Of a stretch of 64,000 bases of DNA, positions 1-8,885 are shown in pieces. Source of the DNA: Promethearchaeota archaeon (GTDB taxonomy: Archaea > Asgardarchaeota > Lokiarchaeia > Sigyniarchaeales > SOKP01); NCBI GenBank assembly GCA_016839585.1, contig JAEOTZ010000014.1, forward strand, positions 1 through 64,000, given 5' to 3'. Both the position numbers and the translations under genes were made by a program. Numbering within the stretch: the first letter of the stretch is position 1; every line of letters begins with the position of its first letter. Under the pieces are notes generated by a model that was given only the letters and a program-made list of their open reading frames with translations, made no database searches and had not been told where the DNA came from.

Positions 1-350
1 GAAACAATGATATTAATAGAAATCACTATTATCCAAAAGAAAAAAAGGCTTCTTAAATAAAAGTCAAGCAATTCCTCAGTAATGTATAATTTGGGAGTCC
101 CTCTTTTTTTGTATATATTTGCTATATTTTCTGGAGAACCAATTTGGATTAAAGCTTGTCGGATATCTGCATTGGATGGCTCATATCCGTTTGCTATGAA
201 AATAGCTTCATTTAGGATTTGTTGCTTTAAGTCTTCTAAGATATTATGGACTTCATCTTCTTTCCATTTTAACCATTCAGGTAATTTTCTCTTAACTTGT
301 GTTAAAAAATCATCAATCAAAATGTCACCTTGATCATTCAATATTCTCAC
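1..350 (-). CDS. HAAS/DUF1700-like protein, cut by window edge
   Basis: The frame is open on the minus strand from a GTG at 350 to the window edge, so the C-terminus is missing. Residues about 15-75 resemble the helical HAAS/DUF1700 domain: a helix-rich stretch beginning LPEWLKWKEDEV, then GYEPSNADIRQALIQIGSP ending in ENIA. That family typically carries a 'LG-P-EIA' signature, found in proteins that pair a short helical domain with membrane segments. The visible end (FFFWIIVISI) starts a hydrophobic segment, so it is probably a membrane protein. The start is uncertain: GTG 350, TTG 341, or a later TTG following an AAGGTGA Shine-Dalgarno-like element. The plus-strand frame opposite is a shadow. 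Confidence 0.55.
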   Translation of the reverse strand, partial: MRILNDQGDILIDDFLTQVKRKLPEWLKWKEDEVHNILEDLKQQILNEAIFIANGYEPSNADIRQALIQIGSPENIANIYKKRGTPKLYITEELLDFYLRSLFFFWIIVISINIIV

Positions 351-491
351 ATTTTTTATTAATTTGAGTTATATAAAAGTCACTTCAATATTATCTAGTT
401 AAAAAATAATTATAGTTTATTATTAAATTTAATATAGACCAATATTATAGTTATTATAGCTTAAAGTGATTATGGATAATGTCTATTTAAT

Positions 492-1940
492 TTGGATAAT
501 AAATTATATTCTATGAAAGATTTGATCAATAAGAAAAGAGAAAAATCAATCAAAAGAAAATTTGGTTCTCATTTAACTTCAATTGATATTTTTAATCAAT
601 TCGTATTACCTGATATTAAGAATCTATTATTAGATTATATTTGGATTGATCTATATGCTGGAGAAGGAAATCTAATACTACCTATATTAAATGAGATTTC
701 CTTAAATGAGAGAAAAGAATTTTTTAAAGATCATATATATTTGTTTGATGTTCAGCCCTCGATGGTAAAGAAATGTATAGTAAATGCAATTTCTTATGGG
801 ATTCCCGAATATCTGGCAAAAAATAATATTATACTACGAGATAATTTAGAGAATTTCCCTTCATTTTTAAAAGGAAAAAGTTTCCCAATATATCATATAA
901 CAAATCCCCCTTACTTATATTTAGGGTATATTCGAAAACATCAAGAAACCCAAAATTATCTTAAATATTTTGAAAATGAAAATGAAGGATATCAAGATTT
1001 ATACCAGATTGCTATGATAAATGACTTAAGAAACGAGATTGAAAATTTAATATACATAATCCCTACAAATTTTTTGTTTGGGGCATCAGTTTCCAATAAA
1101 TTTCGTCAAGATTTCTTAAAACATTATAAAATTCTCAAAATGGTAATATTTGAAACTAAAGTCTTTGAATATACAGGAACAAACATATGTATAGGATTTT
1201 TTAAAAAGAAAAGAGTATCTAAGGTAGAACCTGTGAAATTTGCTGGCTTAAAAATCAAAAAGCAAAATAAAATTCTAGAAAAAACCTACCGTTTAAAGCC
1301 ATACTACAATTATCGTGCTGGCTCTGAATTTGAAGAATTTCTTGATAAATATCGATCTCAAAATCCCCTAGTTGTAAAATATTATTTACTAAAAGATGAA
1401 ATATTAAAGAATAAAGGGAGCTATGAAATTAGAGTAATTGATGCTAATAATTATAAAAATAATGAATACCAAAAATTAATTCTTCATGTTAATCAAAATT
1501 TGAAACAGAAAATTGATTCTAATATTTTATACATTAAAACTGTTGATTCAGGAACATATGAAGGAAGGGTAGGGCTTGGCATTATAAATGAAGATTTCAA
1601 TGTTCAAGGAATATATGTATCATCAAACACTTATCGCACTCATCCTATTCATATCTTTCTTGACTCAAAATTGTCTATAGAAGATCAAATTCTGTTGAAA
1701 AATTATTTTAATTTTATTTTAGAATCTTTTAGAGAAAAGTTAGATAGTGAATTTTTAACCACATATAAGTATTCAAAAGCAAAATATACGAGAAAATATT
1801 TAGGGTTGACCCAAGTTAGAAAACTAATTGAAACATTTCCTCCTATACAGGATATTGATTTAGTGAATAAGAAAGAATTGAAGAATTTGATAGAAGACAA
1901 GGATTTTAACGGAATTTTAAGAAAGATAAAAACTTTATAA
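492..1940 (+). CDS. N6-adenine DNA methyltransferase (TaqI/Eco57I type)
   Basis: A 482-residue class I N6-adenine methyltransferase that would transfer a methyl group from SAM to adenine in DNA. The SAM-binding motif I reads DLYAGEGNLILPI near residue 53 and the catalytic motif IV reads NPPYLYLGY near residue 138. The C-terminal half would hold target recognition, as in TaqI and type IIG enzymes. No nuclease motif is visible and no endonuclease gene is adjacent, so it looks like an orphan methylase. The start is TTG 492 or the in-frame ATG 513; the ATG at 472 is out of frame. A second methylase with the same motif set lies at 15162-16724. Confidence 0.8.
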   Translation: MDNKLYSMKDLINKKREKSIKRKFGSHLTSIDIFNQFVLPDIKNLLLDYIWIDLYAGEGNLILPILNEISLNERKEFFKDHIYLFDVQPSMVKKCIVNAISYGIPEYLAKNNIILRDNLENFPSFLKGKSFPIYHITNPPYLYLGYIRKHQETQNYLKYFENENEGYQDLYQIAMINDLRNEIENLIYIIPTNFLFGASVSNKFRQDFLKHYKILKMVIFETKVFEYTGTNICIGFFKKKRVSKVEPVKFAGLKIKKQNKILEKTYRLKPYYNYRAGSEFEEFLDKYRSQNPLVVKYYLLKDEILKNKGSYEIRVIDANNYKNNEYQKLILHVNQNLKQKIDSNILYIKTVDSGTYEGRVGLGIINEDFNVQGIYVSSNTYRTHPIHIFLDSKLSIEDQILLKNYFNFILESFREKLDSEFLTTYKYSKAKYTRKYLGLTQVRKLIETFPPIQDIDLVNKKELKNLIEDKDFNGILRKIKTL

Positions 1941-1958
1941 ATAGTTTTTAATCTATTT

Positions 1959-2831
1959 TTATATACTTGCTAATATAAAGGCAATTAATCCAAGAAAGGC
2001 TCCAATTTTTAACAATAAACTAATTTTTGAAAAGTCTTTTTTTACTAAATTCTTTTTTAACATTAAAATTATAACAAAAATGACAATAACCAATCCACAA
2101 ATCATAGAAATTAGGAATAAAAGGGGATTTATAATTGGAGTGAAAAGGGGCAATATGAAAAATAAGATTGCCAATAAAGCAGAAATCATGGAAATTAATG
2201 TTGCCTTCTTTATTCCTATTTGAATAGCTAGCGTTTTTACATCTTGTTCTTTGTCACCTTCAATATCTTCACAACCCTTAATTATTTCACGAGCAAGTAA
2301 TAAAAAAAAGCTTGTTAAGAAAAAGAAATAAATATATGATGGAACAGCTGAATTATTTAAGACGGCACCATAAATCAAGCCTATTGAAAATGATACACTA
2401 ACAATAATATTTCCAAAAAAACCACTTTTTTTCCCCCAAGCAGCGTAAAGCCATCCAATAAAGCCAAAAAAAACTGCCAAAATTATATTAAGAAACCCTA
2501 GTTCGAATATAAAACTATGAATAATGGAAATTATGATTCCTATAATCAAATATCCAAAAAACAAATATTTTGCTTGTTTTAATGTGATAGATCCTCTTGG
2601 AATTGGTCTTTCTGGCCTGTTTATTTTGTCAATTTCAATATCATAGATATCATTGATTACCATTCCAGAACCGGCAATAAAGAAATATGTTAGGATGCCT
2701 AAGATAATATTAAAAACTACAATTTCAGCATTTATCCCCACACGAGTATTAAGTATTCCAATAATAACCGTGAGTGAACCCATTATATCATTAATAGGTC
2801 TAAGAATTTCAAAAGCATCCTTAAATTTCAT
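1959..2831 (-). CDS. Digeranylgeranylglyceryl phosphate synthase (UbiA family)
   Basis: An integral-membrane UbiA prenyltransferase of 290 residues. It should add the second geranylgeranyl chain to GGGP, the second ether-bond step of archaeal lipid synthesis. The first Asp-rich motif is in NDIYDIEIDKINRPERPIP (about residues 60-78), and the second is DIEGDKEQDVKTLA near residue 190; both bind Mg-diphosphate in this family. About eight or nine hydrophobic segments are visible. It is the last gene of a four-gene lipid operon and starts 26 nt after the GGGP synthase stop. The genomic context makes DGGGP synthase more likely than other UbiA functions such as menaquinone or haem prenylation. Confidence 0.88.
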   Translation of the reverse strand: MKFKDAFEILRPINDIMGSLTVIIGILNTRVGINAEIVVFNIILGILTYFFIAGSGMVINDIYDIEIDKINRPERPIPRGSITLKQAKYLFFGYLIIGIIISIIHSFIFELGFLNIILAVFFGFIGWLYAAWGKKSGFFGNIIVSVSFSIGLIYGAVLNNSAVPSYIYFFFLTSFFLLLAREIIKGCEDIEGDKEQDVKTLAIQIGIKKATLISMISALLAILFFILPLFTPIINPLLFLISMICGLVIVIFVIILMLKKNLVKKDFSKISLLLKIGAFLGLIAFILASI

Positions 2832-2857
2832 ATCAAAATCACCTAAATTGAAAAGAT

Positions 2858-3676
2858 TTACTTTTTAATATAATTTTTATTTAGAGATTTTCCTGCATCC
2901 TTAATCTCATCAATAATAACTTTTAAAGAAGAACCATTATCGTATAATATATTATTTTCAAGAAAAGTGCCCATAACAATGATATCTGCTCCAGCTTCTA
3001 TAAATGCTCTTGCGTCCTCCTTATTATCAACCCCCCCTCCTGCTATTATTGGAATATTTAATACTTGCGAACAGACTTTTATATGATCTGTTGGAATTAT
3101 TTCACTACCTGAACCTGCCTCCAAATATACGAGCTTGAATCCATACATCTCTGCTGCTAATGAATATGCAGCAGTTAATTTTGGTTTATTTCGAGGTATT
3201 AATCTCGCATTTCCAATCCATCCAGCACTAGCTCCTGGTTCTATGATTAAATATCCCATTGAAATATATTCTAATTTCACCATTTTAATTGTGTACGAAA
3301 CAAGTGCTTGTTGACCAATAATAAAATAAGGGTCTGAGGAGTTTAATAAAGACATGAAAAATATGGCATCAGCATATTGAGAAACATTACTAATACCTCC
3401 TGGGAAAATAATTATTGGTACATTTACATTTTCTTTGATAGAAGAGATTGTTTTATCCACAAATACTTGATCAAATACAGTACTCCCTCCTATTAATATT
3501 GCATCTGTTCCCGCTTCTTCAGCATACTTTGCGATCTTTGCTGCTTTATTAGGACCTTGTCTTAATGGGTCTGGATCTATAAGAGAAAAATGTAATGCTC
3601 CTTCATTATTAATTTTATTAATGATATAGTTATATGTACTGTTTTCTATATATTCATCTACTAAAATATCAACCAT
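2858..3676 (-). CDS. Geranylgeranylglyceryl phosphate synthase
   Basis: A TIM-barrel prenyltransferase of 272 residues that joins sn-glycerol-1-phosphate to GGPP, the step that commits to archaeal membrane lipids with G1P stereochemistry. The N-terminal HFSLIDPDP (about residue 29) followed by GTDAILIGGST is the family signature. The phosphate-binding end is built from YLEAGSGSE and from AGGGVDNKEDARAFIEAGAD, with MGTFLE near the C-terminus. It lies between the reductase (29 nt upstream) and the UbiA gene (26 nt downstream) in the same direction, which supports a lipid operon. This is the main evidence in the window for an archaeal rather than bacterial membrane. Confidence 0.93.
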   Translation of the reverse strand: MVDILVDEYIENSTYNYIINKINNEGALHFSLIDPDPLRQGPNKAAKIAKYAEEAGTDAILIGGSTVFDQVFVDKTISSIKENVNVPIIIFPGGISNVSQYADAIFFMSLLNSSDPYFIIGQQALVSYTIKMVKLEYISMGYLIIEPGASAGWIGNARLIPRNKPKLTAAYSLAAEMYGFKLVYLEAGSGSEIIPTDHIKVCSQVLNIPIIAGGGVDNKEDARAFIEAGADIIVMGTFLENNILYDNGSSLKVIIDEIKDAGKSLNKNYIKK

Positions 3677-3705
3677 TTATTTCACATCTTTAATTTTACT
3701 TAATT

Positions 3706-5088
3706 TTATTTATTAATTATCATTCTTTCGATTTTATTATAGACTTCTAAAACTTTTTGTTTCCAATCTGGAAATATATCAGGATTTTGTGGGAAATTTT
3801 TATAAAGATTTGAAATTTCATTCATCCGTATTCTAAGATAATTTAAATCTAATAACAAGTTAGGACGAGAAATACCCTTAAAAGCTTTTGTTACCATACT
3901 AATTAAAGAGGTATTTAGTCCACCAGTTGAAGAAATCTCTAATATTTCTTCTCCACTTAATAGATCACGTTCCAATCCAAAATTTAAATCTTCATTTGAA
4001 AGAACTTGGAGAACTCTTCTTAATAAATCTAATGAAGCAAATTCCGTTCCAAAACTTGTCATTACTTTATAATTATAATCCCATAATTTATTTAATGAAT
4101 GATCTTCATCTTCAATTGCTCTTATTGCTGTATTTGCAGCATGTAATCCTGCTCTCATTGATGGATCTATCCCACCACCATGAAGTGGATTAACTTGACA
4201 TGCAGCATCACCTACAAACATAATGCCATTATCAGCACAAGACCATAATGGCCTTCTTACAGGTGCTATACCTCCTCCCGTCGAAATTATCTCAAATTTT
4301 GAAGTCTTTATGAAATTATTAAATATATTTTGTCTATAAAGTTCCTTTACTTTACCACCATAATCCATGAATACACCTAGACCGATATTAACTGAGGATT
4401 CATTTTTTGGAAAATACCATATATATCCTCCAGGAGCTTTTTCCTGATCTAAAATAATAGTAATGTATTCAGAATCTTTTACTTGTAGATCTTTTGGTGA
4501 AAATTTCACAATCTCACGATAACATAATATAACATCTTGTTTAGAGATCTCTTTTTCAACTAGTGAGCTCTTTACCTTTTTTCGCAATTGTGTATTATAC
4601 CCACTTGCATCAATTACTATTTTTGATTTAAGATCGATTTTTTCTCCGTTTTTTAACCGAACTTTTACTCCTGTAACATGATCATTAGTATATAATAAAT
4701 CTAATGCCAAAGTATTGTCTAAAAATTGAGCTACTCCAGCATCTAGAGCTTCATTTAATAATCTTTGACCAAATTCTAATCTATTTATTATATAACCTGC
4801 TTGTTTTGGATCTACTAATGTAATACATTTCTTAAGGTTAGGAGAATAAATTTTTGCCCCCTTTATTAAACAAGATAATTCTTCATTCTTTGGATGGTTT
4901 ATGTTTAAAAAGTCGAATATTTCGTTTCCTACAGCGTCTCCACATATTTTATCTCCAATTTGACTCGTTTGCTTTCTGTCAATTAAACATACACTTAACC
5001 CTTTTTTAGCAACAAACCTAGCTGCAATAGTTCCGGCAGTGCCTGCTCCAACCACTACAACATCAAAGAGTTTTTGTAGGTTTTCCAT
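3706..5088 (-). CDS. Geranylgeranyl reductase family flavoprotein
   Basis: An FAD-dependent reductase of 460 residues that would saturate the geranylgeranyl chains of archaeal ether lipids. The N-terminal Rossmann motif is VVVGAGTAGTIAARF (residues about 11-25), followed by GDKICGDAVG. The second FAD motif is FVGDAACQVNPLHGGGIDPS around residue 290, typical of the GGR/PHBH group. Its place inside the GGGPS/DGGGPS operon supports digeranylgeranylglycerophospholipid reductase over other members of the family. The ATG at 5088 places the Rossmann motif at the usual distance from the N-terminus. Confidence 0.88.
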   Translation of the reverse strand: MENLQKLFDVVVVGAGTAGTIAARFVAKKGLSVCLIDRKQTSQIGDKICGDAVGNEIFDFLNINHPKNEELSCLIKGAKIYSPNLKKCITLVDPKQAGYIINRLEFGQRLLNEALDAGVAQFLDNTLALDLLYTNDHVTGVKVRLKNGEKIDLKSKIVIDASGYNTQLRKKVKSSLVEKEISKQDVILCYREIVKFSPKDLQVKDSEYITIILDQEKAPGGYIWYFPKNESSVNIGLGVFMDYGGKVKELYRQNIFNNFIKTSKFEIISTGGGIAPVRRPLWSCADNGIMFVGDAACQVNPLHGGGIDPSMRAGLHAANTAIRAIEDEDHSLNKLWDYNYKVMTSFGTEFASLDLLRRVLQVLSNEDLNFGLERDLLSGEEILEISSTGGLNTSLISMVTKAFKGISRPNLLLDLNYLRIRMNEISNLYKNFPQNPDIFPDWKQKVLEVYNKIERMIINK

Positions 5089-5153
5089 GTTAGTTAATTA
5101 AATTACTTTTTTTAAAATAATTATAATAGTTAAATAAAAAATGGTAAATAGTG

Positions 5154-5966
5154 TTAGATAAGAGTTAGAAGATAAATAATCAATGTACTGCCTATTGGAA
5201 CTGTTAAATCATCATAAGTGCTAGGAGTCAATAGTTCAATTACAGTTGCTATTGAACTTGTAATTAAAGAATATATTAAAATCGTTTCAAAAGTTAATGA
5301 CTTTTGTATGTCAGGAAAAAGTAAACCGAATAGGAAAAAGGAGAGAAAACACAATAAAAATGCTGTTCCAAAGAAAGTTAGTGATCCTTCAAGAGTTCTA
5401 CTTGAATTTGTCCAAGCAAAGCTGATTTTTACTTTCCCCCAACGCTTACCAATTACAGAAGCAAGAGTATCAGCAATTATCATTAGTAATATACCCGCTA
5501 TTGGAAAATAAAATTGTTCAGGAGCAAAAATTGCAAAAATAAAAACTAATGATGTAATTGAGAGACAATAGAAAAAAGGTCCTTGTAAATACCCAACTTT
5601 TTCTTCTGCTTCCTCACCAATTGCATCATAAAGTTCTCTTAATTGTTTTACTTTTGATTCTTTTGAGCTAAAAAATACTAACACTGTGAGGGACCCTGCA
5701 ATAATTGCTGGCCAAAAAGGCCAAAAATAAAATGGAGCAGATAATATAGACAAACCAGCAAACATATGTACAGCTTTTCTTGCGGTAAATTTAGTAATTT
5801 TATCTTTTTTCTTCAAAATTAGTGGAATAAAGATTGTTAAAAGTATGTATATATATGCTAATAAGACAACAAATAAATCTAAAAAAAACCATGAAATTGC
5901 CATTGACGAATCATTACTCTTTATTAATATGCGAGTAAAGTATTCCTTTTTTAATAAGGTTTTCAA
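5154..5966 (-). CDS. Dolichol-kinase/CDP-diglyceride-synthase-like membrane protein
   Basis: A polytopic membrane protein of 270 residues of the SEC59/VTE5/CdsA-like group, which phosphorylates polyprenols with CTP or makes CDP-lipids. Visible family features are ARKAVHMFAGL near residue 64, IADTLASVIGKRWGK around 165-180, SRTLEGSLTFFG, and the end STYDDLTVPIGST. About seven hydrophobic segments are present. As first gene of the ether-lipid operon it could salvage geranylgeraniol or phytol, or activate a polyprenol carrier; the substrate cannot be read from sequence. The first ATG gives a 21-residue polar leader; the ATG at 5903 (MAISWFFLDLF) starts directly at the first membrane segment and may be the real start. 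Confidence 0.72.
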   Translation of the reverse strand: MKTLLKKEYFTRILIKSNDSSMAISWFFLDLFVVLLAYIYILLTIFIPLILKKKDKITKFTARKAVHMFAGLSILSAPFYFWPFWPAIIAGSLTVLVFFSSKESKVKQLRELYDAIGEEAEEKVGYLQGPFFYCLSITSLVFIFAIFAPEQFYFPIAGILLMIIADTLASVIGKRWGKVKISFAWTNSSRTLEGSLTFFGTAFLLCFLSFFLFGLLFPDIQKSLTFETILIYSLITSSIATVIELLTPSTYDDLTVPIGSTLIIYLLTLI

Positions 5967-6212
5967 TAACCTTATATTTCTTACATTTCCGAATATGAAA
6001 TGTTATAAAAAAACAAAATTGTTAAAAATGTTCCCTTTTGGGTTTTAAATTTGATACTGGTGGAACATGATTAAACATCCATTTTTTTAATGTGGGATAT
6101 CGATACTAATGATTCGGTTTTTTTGCGTAAATATAATTTTTTCATGATTTTTTAATTAAAATTTTTATTATATCGCAAATTTCCTTTTCTAAAAAATAGA
6201 AAATTATAATAA

Positions 6213-8885
6213 ATGTCAAAAAAAGCATTTGGTTCGGGTTATTTTGGTGAATGGATTGAAGATGAGTTTGGATTACCTGCCTATCGATATACATGTGATC
6301 AAATAAACGATCCAAAGGCGATTACTCCTATAAATGAAGTGTGGCACTCCAAAAATGACCATTGGCACCAAGTAGGAAACGATCGTTTAGTTGCTTTAGC
6401 ATCGAATTATGGTTATATCCAAGTACGTCAAGATGAGGGAAGTCCTAAATTTCTTAATGAATTTGACCCCGATCATGGACATTATGCAGGAGGTTTTGGT
6501 TATCTGGTAGATGGAAACCAATATATTAGCACATTTTATCCTGGAAATGGAGATTTTTTTGAACGAATTTTTGGGATTGGTTATATTCGGAAAAAAGTAT
6601 CAAAAATAGGTTTAATTGTCGATCAAGTTGTATTTGCTCCCTATGGAGATGATCCTATCTTGATCTCGCAAATAACAGTGAAAAATAATCGTAATAAACG
6701 AGCTAATCTTCGCTGGATTGAATATTGGGGTTGCCATATGTATCAATTTTCGCCAGATGCATATCTTAATGCTATGAATGAAAAAAATGTATCCCTTACC
6801 AGAAGATATCGTCAAGAATTCAGTGAACAGTTTACTCATGAATTTAAATTATTAAATGGTAATGGGGGTCTTATAGAATCAAAATTTTTTAAGGATCGAA
6901 AAGATGAGAAAAAATCTACCACTCCCAAAGCCGTAATTAGAGATATGAACCCCCCTATGACATTTCTTATATCATTGGATACAAAAGCAGATGGATTTAG
7001 TATGGATTCATCTTCTTTTTTTGGAAAAGGAGGTGTAGAATCACCAGATGGTCTAAAAAAGTCTTTGGATTCAAGTATTACTCTTTCTGATGATAAGAGT
7101 GCTATGCTTCTTGAGCGTAAAATACAATTAAATCCCAATGAGAATAAAACTATGTATTTTGCCTATGGCTATATCCCCGAAGGATTCGAGATTGATTCTC
7201 TTCTCAATAAATATAAAAAAGATTTAAATCAAATATGGGCAACTTCATGTCAACATTGGAAAAAAAATCGAATTGATTTAGTGATTCCAGATGATCCATG
7301 GGTAACACGTGAATTATTATGGCATAATTATTACTTACGTGGGAGTATGACCTATGATAGTTATTTTAAAGAACATATTCTTTCACAAGGACAGGTATAT
7401 CAATATATCATAGGATTTCAAGGTGCGTTACGTGATCCTATGCAACATGTTTTACCATTTATATATAGTCAACCTGAAATCGTTAAAAATATCATAAGAT
7501 ATATTTTGAAAACTATAAAACCAAATGGAGAAATACCCTATGGTATTATGGGTAGTGGAATGATATTGCCTGTTCCCTATAAGCCTTCTGATCAACAGAT
7601 GTGGTTACTATGGTTAGTGAGTGAATATATTCTTGCAACTAGAGATATTGATTTCCTTGACGAAAAAGTACCAATTTATCCGGTTTATGGAAGAAATGTG
7701 ATTAGGAATACTATAAAGGATTTGTTATTATCATGTTATAGTTATTTTACCGAAATTCTTGGAACAGCGGGACATGGTCTTCAGCGAATATCCAATGGTG
7801 ACTGGAATGATGGTGTTATTATCGGATATATTTCAGAAGAAAAACAAGATGATGTTATAAAACATGGAGAAAGTGTATTAAATGCTGCCATGGCATCATT
7901 CGTCCTTAGAATTTTTGGAGAGATGTTGAAATTTATTGGTGATACTGAAAATTCAGAAAAAGTAATCCAATATGCTAATGATCAAAGGCAAGCAGTCCAT
8001 GTTCAATGGAACGGGAAATGGTTTAAACGTGCTTGGCTATCAGAGGATATCGGATGGGTTGGAGAAGATCAATTATGGCTTGAACCTCAACCTTGGGCGA
8101 TTATTGGAGGAGCGGCAAATTTAGATCAAATGAAAATATTAGTGGAATCAATAGATGAGTTATTACGCCAGCCTTCGAAAATTGGAGCAAGACTTCTAAG
8201 TAAGGGTATTAAAACAATGGAAAGAGAATTAGGAATGAGAGTGAATGGGGGAATATGGCCTTCAATAAATGGTACATTAATTTGGGCTTTGTCCTTGGTT
8301 GATAGGAATATGGCTTGGGATGAATGGAAAAAAAATACACTCGCATTCCATGCAGAAAATTATCCTGAAGTATGGTATGGAATCTGGAGCGGTCCGGATG
8401 TTTACAATTCTGATCTATCAAATTTTCCTGGTCAAACGCATTTCAGTAAAGAATTAATTAGTAGCAATAAAAAAGAGGGAGAACCTATATATGATGAAAC
8501 TTTTGGGGTGAATTGGACAGACTTTCCAATTATGGATCTACATCCCCATGCATGGCCTATATACAATACAATTCATCTCATTAGCGCAAAATTTACTCTT
8601 GAAGGTGTAGAGTTGACACCAATACTACCTAAAGATGAATATAAGTTTTCTTCTCCGATTTTAGGATTTGAAAAATCAAAAAAAGGATATTTCGGTTGGT
8701 ATAGTCCCCTTGTTGAGGGTATATGGATGATCTCATTAACACTTGAAAGAGAAGATTTACAGGCAAGATTATCTTTAAAGATTAATGATAAAGAAGAAAA
8801 AGTTGTTATAGAGGATGGGAAAATAACTTTTCGTGGTGGGAGCAAACCAAATAAGCCATTAAGATGGGAGGTTATGAAGTATTAG
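6213..8885 (+). CDS. GH94-type glycoside phosphorylase/hydrolase
   Basis: An 890-residue protein resembling cellobiose-phosphorylase-type (GH94) enzymes. The N-terminal about 270 residues form a beta-sandwich-like domain rich in W and Y (WHQVGNDRLVALASNYGYI). A linker is followed by an (alpha/alpha)6-barrel domain with NGDWNDGVIIGY near residue 528, where GH94 keeps its catalytic Asp, and a C-terminal segment with DLHPHAWPIYN. Whether the phosphate-binding residues needed for phosphorolysis are intact I cannot tell. It overlaps by five bases the following Gfo/Idh dehydrogenase, which starts at ATT, and so is probably translationally coupled to it. The pair suggests uptake and oxidation of a sugar derivative in the cytoplasm; no signal peptide is visible. 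Confidence 0.72.
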   Translation: MSKKAFGSGYFGEWIEDEFGLPAYRYTCDQINDPKAITPINEVWHSKNDHWHQVGNDRLVALASNYGYIQVRQDEGSPKFLNEFDPDHGHYAGGFGYLVDGNQYISTFYPGNGDFFERIFGIGYIRKKVSKIGLIVDQVVFAPYGDDPILISQITVKNNRNKRANLRWIEYWGCHMYQFSPDAYLNAMNEKNVSLTRRYRQEFSEQFTHEFKLLNGNGGLIESKFFKDRKDEKKSTTPKAVIRDMNPPMTFLISLDTKADGFSMDSSSFFGKGGVESPDGLKKSLDSSITLSDDKSAMLLERKIQLNPNENKTMYFAYGYIPEGFEIDSLLNKYKKDLNQIWATSCQHWKKNRIDLVIPDDPWVTRELLWHNYYLRGSMTYDSYFKEHILSQGQVYQYIIGFQGALRDPMQHVLPFIYSQPEIVKNIIRYILKTIKPNGEIPYGIMGSGMILPVPYKPSDQQMWLLWLVSEYILATRDIDFLDEKVPIYPVYGRNVIRNTIKDLLLSCYSYFTEILGTAGHGLQRISNGDWNDGVIIGYISEEKQDDVIKHGESVLNAAMASFVLRIFGEMLKFIGDTENSEKVIQYANDQRQAVHVQWNGKWFKRAWLSEDIGWVGEDQLWLEPQPWAIIGGAANLDQMKILVESIDELLRQPSKIGARLLSKGIKTMERELGMRVNGGIWPSINGTLIWALSLVDRNMAWDEWKKNTLAFHAENYPEVWYGIWSGPDVYNSDLSNFPGQTHFSKELISSNKKEGEPIYDETFGVNWTDFPIMDLHPHAWPIYNTIHLISAKFTLEGVELTPILPKDEYKFSSPILGFEKSKKGYFGWYSPLVEGIWMISLTLEREDLQARLSLKINDKEEKVVIEDGKITFRGGSKPNKPLRWEVMKY
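8866..8872 (+). promoter_or_regulatory. Shine-Dalgarno site for an ATT start
   Basis: GGGAGGT lies inside the last codons of the GH94 gene, eight bases before the ATT at 8881. No ATG, GTG or TTG in the Gfo/Idh frame lies within the normal distance. The nearby ATG at 8875 opens only MKY before the GH94 stop, because it is in the GH94 frame. Confidence 0.7.

Noticed and set aside
82-333. An 83-codon plus-strand frame at the left edge
   Set aside because: It is the antisense of a clear helical protein on the minus strand; the plus reading is rich in Ser, Cys and Phe as typical of a shadow.
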